From: Lachnospiraceae bacterium
GTDB lineage: Bacteria > Bacillota_A > Clostridia > Lachnospirales > Lachnospiraceae
Direction of reading: 5' to 3'
Assembly (NCBI GenBank): GCA_017634255.1
Contig: JAGBNT010000020.1
Coordinates: 1-8,755, forward strand
Length of the DNA: 8,755 nt
Under the pieces are notes generated by a model. The model worked only from the letters and a program-made list of their open reading frames with translations. It did not search any database and was not told where the DNA came from. Below are positions 5,630 through 8,755 of the stretch, piece after piece. Made by a program: the position numbers and the translations under genes. Each line of letters starts with the position of its first letter. Within the stretch, counting starts at the first letter, position 1.

Positions 5630-6639
5630 TGGACGACGTAGTTATTTTAGGGATCGAGAGCTCCTGCGATGAAACGGCGGCTTCAGTGGTCAGGAACGGC
5701 AGGCAGGTGCTTTCCAATGTTATCTCTTCGCAGATAGACATACATACGCTGTACGGAGGTGTAGTACCGGAGATTGCTTCGAGAAAGCACCTTGAGCGTA
5801 TCAATCAGGTGGTTAAGGAGGCGCTGCAGCAGGCGGAGCTTTCGCCAGAGGAGCTGGACGCGGTGGGGGTGACCTACGGTCCGGGACTGGTGGGACCGCT
5901 GCTTATCGGCGTATCTTTTGCCAAGGCGTATGCTTACGGGCTGGGAAAGCCGATCATCGGGGTCAATCATATAGAGGGGCATATTTGCGCGAATTTTATC
6001 CAGTACAAGGAGCTCGAACCGCCGTTTATGTGCCTTGTGGTATCTGGAGGACATACCCATCTTTTACAGGTCCTGGATTACGGGAGCTATGATATTTTGG
6101 GAGTGACCCGTGACGATGCGGCGGGAGAGGCTTTCGACAAGGTGGCGAGGGCTATAGGTCTGGGCTATCCGGGAGGACCGAAGATAGACAGGGTTTCGGC
6201 GGAGGGTAATGCAGAGGCGATTGATTTTCCCCGGGCACATGTGGCTGCAGGGGAATATGATTTTTCTTTCAGCGGTTTAAAGAGTGCGGTCTTAAACTAT
6301 CTAAATTCCATGGAGATGAAGGGGGAAAAGGTTGTGACCGCCGATGTAGCGGCTTCATTCCAGCAGGCTGTAGTGGACGTACTTATCGGAAACGCCATGG
6401 CGGCGGCGGAGGCACATGGGGCTAAAAGGTTTGCTCTTGCCGGCGGGGTGGCTTCGAACGGCTCTCTGAGGAAGGCATTTAAGGAGGAGTGCGCTTCGCG
6501 CGGGATAGAGTTTTTTTATCCTGAGCCGGTGCTCTGTACGGATAACGGGGCGATGATCGCCTCGGCTGCCTATTTTGAATATTTAAAGGGGAATTTTTCA
6601 GGTCTGGAGCTCAATGCTGTTCCGGGTCTGGGGTTATGA
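5629..6639 (+). CDS. tsaD: tRNA t6A transferase TsaD
   Basis: TsaD is the catalytic subunit that transfers threonylcarbamoyl from its AMP ester to A37 of ANN-decoding tRNAs. The 336-residue product has the usual length. It opens with [16 protein letters not shown] and has [25 protein letters not shown] (82-94), the metal ligands His114 and His118 in [50 protein letters not shown] and Asp305 in CTDNGAMIA. The start is unusual: an in-frame TAA (5626-5628) lies directly before TTG 5629, and no ATG or GTG occurs before the first conserved strand at residue 4, so TTG is forced. The only upstream Shine-Dalgarno-like bases are a weak AGG (5617-5619). It follows the membrane protein by 54 bp and precedes ispD by 12 bp. 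Confidence 0.96.
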   Translation: MDDVVILGIESSCDETAASVVRNGRQVLSNVISSQIDIHTLYGGVVPEIASRKHLERINQVVKEALQQAELSPEELDAVGVTYGPGLVGPLLIGVSFAKAYAYGLGKPIIGVNHIEGHICANFIQYKELEPPFMCLVVSGGHTHLLQVLDYGSYDILGVTRDDAAGEAFDKVARAIGLGYPGGPKIDRVSAEGNAEAIDFPRAHVAAGEYDFSFSGLKSAVLNYLNSMEMKGEKVVTADVAASFQQAVVDVLIGNAMAAAEAHGAKRFALAGGVASNGSLRKAFKEECASRGIEFFYPEPVLCTDNGAMIASAAYFEYLKGNFSGLELNAVPGLGL

Positions 6640-6651
6640 GGTAGTTGGCTT

Positions 6652-7368
6652 ATGAAGACTGTGGCAATCGTGCTTGCGGCAGGCAAGGGAAAGAGAATGG
6701 GAGGCAGGGTTCCGAAGCAGTATCTGATGCTGGGGGGGAAGCCCTTAGTCTATTATTCTCTCGCGGCGTTTGAGGAATCCTTTATAGATGAAGTAGTGCT
6801 TATCTGCGCCGAGGGCGAGGAGGAGTACTGCCGTAAGGAGATCGTTATAAAATACGGTTTTTCCAAGGTGGTAAAGATAGTGACGGGCGGGCGGGAGCGC
6901 TATAACTCAGTATACAACGGGCTTATGGCGGCAAACGGCTGTGATTTCTGCTTTATCCATGACGGGGCGAGACCCTTTGTGAGCCAGCATGTTCTGGACA
7001 GATGCCTCCACTATGTCGAGAAGTATTCGGCGGCGGTGGCGGCGGTTCCGGCTAAGGACACCATAAAGCTTGAAAACGGCGATGGCTTTATTAAGAGTAC
7101 TCCCGACAGGTCGCTGGTCTGGATGATACAAACGCCGCAGGTTTTTGAATTTCATCTTATAAGAGATGCTTATGAGAAGCTCATTGAACAGGAGGAACGC
7201 TTAAGGAGCGCCGGGGTCAAGGTGACCGATGATACTATGGTCGCAAAGATGTTTGCAGATGTGGATGCGAAGCTGGTAGAGAGCAGCTATTTTAACATTA
7301 AGATAACTACTCCGGAGGATTTAATTCTGGCGGAAGCAATTTTAAGCTCAGGACAGGTTGACAAATAG
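6652..7368 (+). CDS. ispD: 2-C-methyl-D-erythritol 4-phosphate cytidylyltransferase
   Basis: IspD joins CTP and methylerythritol phosphate to form CDP-ME in the non-mevalonate isoprenoid pathway. The 238-residue product shows the nucleotide-binding opening VLAAGKGKRMGGRVPKQY (Gly11, Arg15 and Lys22 match the catalytic Arg and Lys of the E. coli enzyme). It then has TGGRERYNSVYNGL (78-91), HDGARPFV (103-110), QTPQVF (160-165), VTDDTMV (191-197) and FNIKITTPEDL with Lys217. These are the full IspD signatures, and there is no IspF fusion. ATG 6652 lies 12 bp after tsaD with GAGG (6638-6641) overlapping the tsaD stop, at a rather long 10-nt spacing. Its last codons double as the -35 box of the tRNA promoter. 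Confidence 0.95.
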   Translation: MKTVAIVLAAGKGKRMGGRVPKQYLMLGGKPLVYYSLAAFEESFIDEVVLICAEGEEEYCRKEIVIKYGFSKVVKIVTGGRERYNSVYNGLMAANGCDFCFIHDGARPFVSQHVLDRCLHYVEKYSAAVAAVPAKDTIKLENGDGFIKSTPDRSLVWMIQTPQVFEFHLIRDAYEKLIEQEERLRSAGVKVTDDTMVAKMFADVDAKLVESSYFNIKITTPEDLILAEAILSSGQVDK

Positions 7369-7386
7369 ATAGAAATTCGTTAAAAT
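7358..7386 (+). promoter_or_regulatory. Promoter of the serine tRNA genes, embedded in the end of ispD
   Basis: TTGACA (7358-7363) is a perfect -35 box, spanning the Val-Asp-Lys codons at the end of ispD. A 17-bp spacer leads to TAAAAT (7381-7386), one base from the -10 consensus. The start would be near 7393, about 45 nt before the first tRNA. This is the strongest complete promoter match in the window. Confidence 0.8.
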
Positions 7387-7393
7387 TTTTCGT

Positions 7394-7427
7394 GCTGTTG
7401 CAGTTTCTTTAATCTGGAAGCGGCAGC
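7394..7427 (+). other. Hairpin in the tRNA leader
   Basis: GCTGTTGC (7394-7401) pairs with GCGGCAGC (7420-7427), giving 8 base pairs of which two are G-U, around an 18-nt loop. It begins about where transcription should start and ends 11 nt before the first tRNA. It may guide 5' processing of the precursor; this role is inferred. Confidence 0.4.
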
Positions 7428-7438
7428 GGGATAAATAT

Positions 7439-7524
7439 GGAGAGGTATCGAAGTGGTCATAACGAGGCGGTCTTGAAAACCGTTTGTCCGCAAGGGCACA
7501 TGGGTTCGAATCCCATCCTCTCCG
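7439..7524 (+). tRNA. tRNA-Ser (anticodon UGA)
   Basis: The 86-nt cloverleaf has acceptor arms GGAGAGG (7439-7445) and CCTCTCC (7517-7523), discriminator G7524, and a 3-bp D stem TCG/CGA. The anticodon stem GCGGT/ACCGT encloses the loop CTTGAAA (anticodon TGA at 7474-7476). The long variable arm TGTCC-GCAA-GGGCA marks a class II serine tRNA, and the T arm is ATGGG-TTCGAAT-CCCAT. CCA is not encoded; CTTGGG follows. It decodes UCN codons, mainly UCA. C32 and A36-A37-A38 are present, the sequence contexts for s2C32 and i6A37 chemistry. It lies downstream of its own promoter and 56 bp before the second serine tRNA. Confidence 0.96.
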
Positions 7525-7580
7525 CTTGGGAAGCCTTGGGGCAACCCGTAATTTAACAGGTTTTATTATTTAGGCATTGT

Positions 7581-7670
7581 GGAGAAGTACCCAAGATGGC
7601 TGAAGGGACACCCCTGGAAAGGGTGCAGGTCGTTAATAGCGGCGCGAGAGTTCAAATCTCTCCTTCTCCG
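7581..7670 (+). tRNA. tRNA-Ser (anticodon GGA)
   Basis: The 90-nt cloverleaf has acceptor arms GGAGAAG (7581-7587) and CTTCTCC (7663-7669), discriminator G7670, and D stem CCC/GGG. The anticodon stem CACCC/GGGTG encloses CTGGAAA (anticodon GGA at 7616-7618). The long variable arm is built on GTCG (7629-7632)/CGGC (7640-7643), and the T arm is GAGAG-TTCAAAT-CTCTC. CCA is not encoded; CTCCGA follows. It reads UCC and UCU. Like its neighbour it has C32 and A36-A37-A38. I see no separate promoter in the 56-bp spacer, so both tRNAs are probably cut from one precursor and then trimmed at the 3' end by RNase Z. Confidence 0.96.
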
Positions 7671-7679
7671 CTCCGAAAG

Positions 7680-7722
7680 GCTTCAAGCGTGAACACAGGT
7701 TTGCGCTTGGAGCTTTTTATTT
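7680..7722 (+). terminator. Intrinsic terminator after the tRNA pair
   Basis: GCTTCAAGCG (7680-7689) pairs with CGCTTGGAGC (7704-7713), ten base pairs with one G-U, around a 14-nt loop, and is followed by TTTTTATTT. It begins 9 nt after the second tRNA. The next gene starts only 17 nt after its T-tract, and I see no promoter between them. Confidence 0.9.
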
Positions 7723-7738
7723 CATGAAAGGACGGGTT

Positions 7739-8581
7739 ATGGGCAGGGAGCTGGAATTTTACGAACAGGTTGAAAGATCGATACAGACTACGTACAGGAC
7801 CCGGCTTTGGCAGCCCTTTGTCGGAGCTATCAAGGAATACGAGCTGATCCAGCCGGAGGACAGGATAGCTGTGTGTATCTCGGGAGGAAAGGATTCGATG
7901 CTTATGGCTAAGCTGATGCAAAAGCTGGAAGCCCATTCCGATATTCCCTTTACATGCAAATTCCTTGTTATGGATCCGGGTTATAATGAGGCTAACCGCA
8001 GGAAGATAGAGGATAATGCGCGGCTGCTCCATATCCCGATACAAATATATGATTCGGATATTTTTGCCATAGCCAACAATGAGGAAAAGAGCCCCTGCTA
8101 TCTCTGCGCCAGAATGAGGCGCGGGTTTCTTTACAGCAAGGCGCGTGAGATGGGATGCAACAAGATCGCGCTGGGACATCATTTTGACGATGTTATAGAG
8201 ACGACGCTAATGGGTATGTTTTTTGCCTCGCAGCTTCAGGGGATGCTGCCGAAGCTTCACAGCGATAATTTTGAGGGGATGGAGCTTATCCGTCCTATGT
8301 ATAAGGTACATGAGGAGGATATAATTGCCTGGAAGACCCATCACGGTCTGGAGTTTTTGCAGTGCGCCTGCCGGTTTACGGAGAATATAGGGGCAGAGGA
8401 CAGCGGAATAAGCTCAAAGCGTAAGGAAATGAAGGAGCTTATCAGGAAGCTCAAGAAGGACACGCCGAAGCTGGACAGGAGTATTTTCAACAGTATCCAT
8501 GCGGTGTGTCTCGATACAATGCCGGGGTGGAAGAGCGGAAAGGTGAAGCACAGCTTTTTGGAGAATTACAGTGAGCAGTAA
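7739..8581 (+). CDS. TtcA-family PP-loop tRNA thiolation protein
   Basis: The TtcA family activates tRNA cytidine with ATP and uses an iron-sulfur cluster to insert sulfur, giving 2-thiocytidine at position 32 in the characterised enterobacterial member. The 280-residue protein has the PP-loop SGGKDS (residues 48-53), CYLC (Cys120, Cys123), ALGHHFDDVIETTLMGMFF (144-162) and a later CAC (Cys209, Cys211) that can supply the third cluster ligand. ATG 7739 is preferred because AAAGGA (7727-7732) lies 6 nt upstream; the in-frame ATG at 7724 abuts the terminator T-tract and has no ribosome binding site. No promoter is evident after the terminator, so expression may depend on readthrough from the tRNA promoter. 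The first base of repeat copy B falls within the TAA stop. Bacillota members of this family are less characterised, so I give no symbol. Confidence 0.85.
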   Translation: MGRELEFYEQVERSIQTTYRTRLWQPFVGAIKEYELIQPEDRIAVCISGGKDSMLMAKLMQKLEAHSDIPFTCKFLVMDPGYNEANRRKIEDNARLLHIPIQIYDSDIFAIANNEEKSPCYLCARMRRGFLYSKAREMGCNKIALGHHFDDVIETTLMGMFFASQLQGMLPKLHSDNFEGMELIRPMYKVHEEDIIAWKTHHGLEFLQCACRFTENIGAEDSGISSKRKEMKELIRKLKKDTPKLDRSIFNSIHAVCLDTMPGWKSGKVKHSFLENYSEQ

Positions 8582-8679
8582 AAAACGCCGTGCTAAGGAT
8601 GCACACTCGCGCGACAGGAATGAGTTGTATAAATGAAAATATGCACGGCACGAGAAGGTCGCTGGCGTCATTCTTTCTT
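8580..8679 (+). repeat. Dispersed 100-bp repeat, copy B (pairs with 261-360)
   Basis: This copy aligns without gaps to copy A (77 of 100 bases identical) and begins on the last two bases of the TtcA-family stop codon. It can fold as GCCGTGC (8587-8593) with GCACGGC (8643-8649). Alternatively, ACGCC (8585-8589) with GGCGT (8664-8668) closes the whole element, with a small GTGC-TAAGGAT-GCAC hairpin (8590-8604) inside. The second model also fits copy A. The reading frame matching copy A stops at TGA after 18 codons, which argues against a conserved protein. No intrinsic terminator is seen after the TtcA-family gene, so the repeat occupies the place where one would be expected. Confidence 0.85.
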
Positions 8680-8730
8680 ACTATAATTATAAGTAGTAAC
8701 ACGTATTTAAAAAAACAAAAAAATTCCTAA

Positions 8731-8755
8731 AAAAGTTGTTGACAAGGGGCAATAG
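8731..8755 (+). promoter_or_regulatory. Left half of a strong promoter running off the window edge
   Basis: A-rich tracts (8710-8734) lead into a perfect -35 TTGACA (8739-8744). The matching -10 would lie near 8762, outside the window. The A-tract plus perfect -35 arrangement is typical of stable RNA (rRNA or tRNA) promoters in Bacillota, so an RNA operon may follow; that is inference. Confidence 0.5.

Noticed and set aside
7724..7738. Longer start of the TtcA-family gene at ATG 7724
   Set aside because: It directly follows the terminator T-tract with no ribosome binding site, while ATG 7739 has AAAGGA at 6 nt.
261..8679. CRISPR array or tandem repeat
   Set aside because: There are only two copies, 100 bp long, more than 8 kb apart and 77 percent identical, with no spacers or cas genes.
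8682..8691. TATAAT matches on both strands just after repeat copy B
   Set aside because: Neither has a -35 box at 16-18 bp, and such matches are expected by chance in this AT-rich stretch.

Overview
The window looks like chromosomal DNA of a low-to-mid GC member of the Bacillota, most likely Clostridia and probably a Lachnospiraceae-type organism. The reasons are an HPr with both His15 and Ser46 (the HPr kinase regulatory site of Gram-positive bacteria), good AGGAG-type ribosome binding sites, frequent AGG and ATA codons, tightly overlapping genes, tRNA genes without encoded CCA, and a short membrane-anchored protein that resembles a Lachnospiraceae-restricted DUF family. The genus cannot be told from this sequence.

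Layout. The left edge (1-153) is the tail of a gene with a helix-turn-helix-like C-terminus, closed by an intrinsic terminator. An unusual gene-free stretch (154-590) follows. It holds a second, non-terminator hairpin, the first copy of a roughly 100-bp dispersed repeat, a good sigma-A-type promoter with a dyad over its expected start site, and a structured leader. From 591 to 7368 one compact run of nine plus-strand genes follows: ptsH, ptsI, tsaE, tsaB, rimI, rnz, a membrane-anchored protein of unknown function, tsaD and ispD. Several overlap by 11-26 nt, which argues for one operon. A new promoter whose -35 box lies inside the last codons of ispD drives two serine tRNA genes (UGA and GGA). 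A terminator comes next, and a TtcA-family PP-loop gene starts almost immediately after it. The second copy of the repeat begins on the stop codon of that gene, and the window ends in what looks like the -35 half of a strong promoter for something outside.

How the genes fit together. ptsH/ptsI supply the phosphoryl relay of the sugar phosphotransferase system. Most of the rest concerns tRNA: TsaB, TsaD and TsaE make the t6A37 modification, RNase Z trims the 3' ends of CCA-less tRNAs like the two encoded here, IspD feeds the isoprenoid pathway that supplies the prenyl donor for i6A37 (both serine tRNAs have A36-A37-A38), and the TtcA-like protein belongs to a family that thiolates C32 (both serine tRNAs have C32). 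Functional links beyond co-location are inference.

The coding genes are recognisable housekeeping families. The least explained elements are the 100-bp repeat pair with possible conserved folding, the two mutually exclusive hairpins of the ptsH leader, the membrane protein inside the t6A operon, and the tRNA/terminator/TtcA arrangement.
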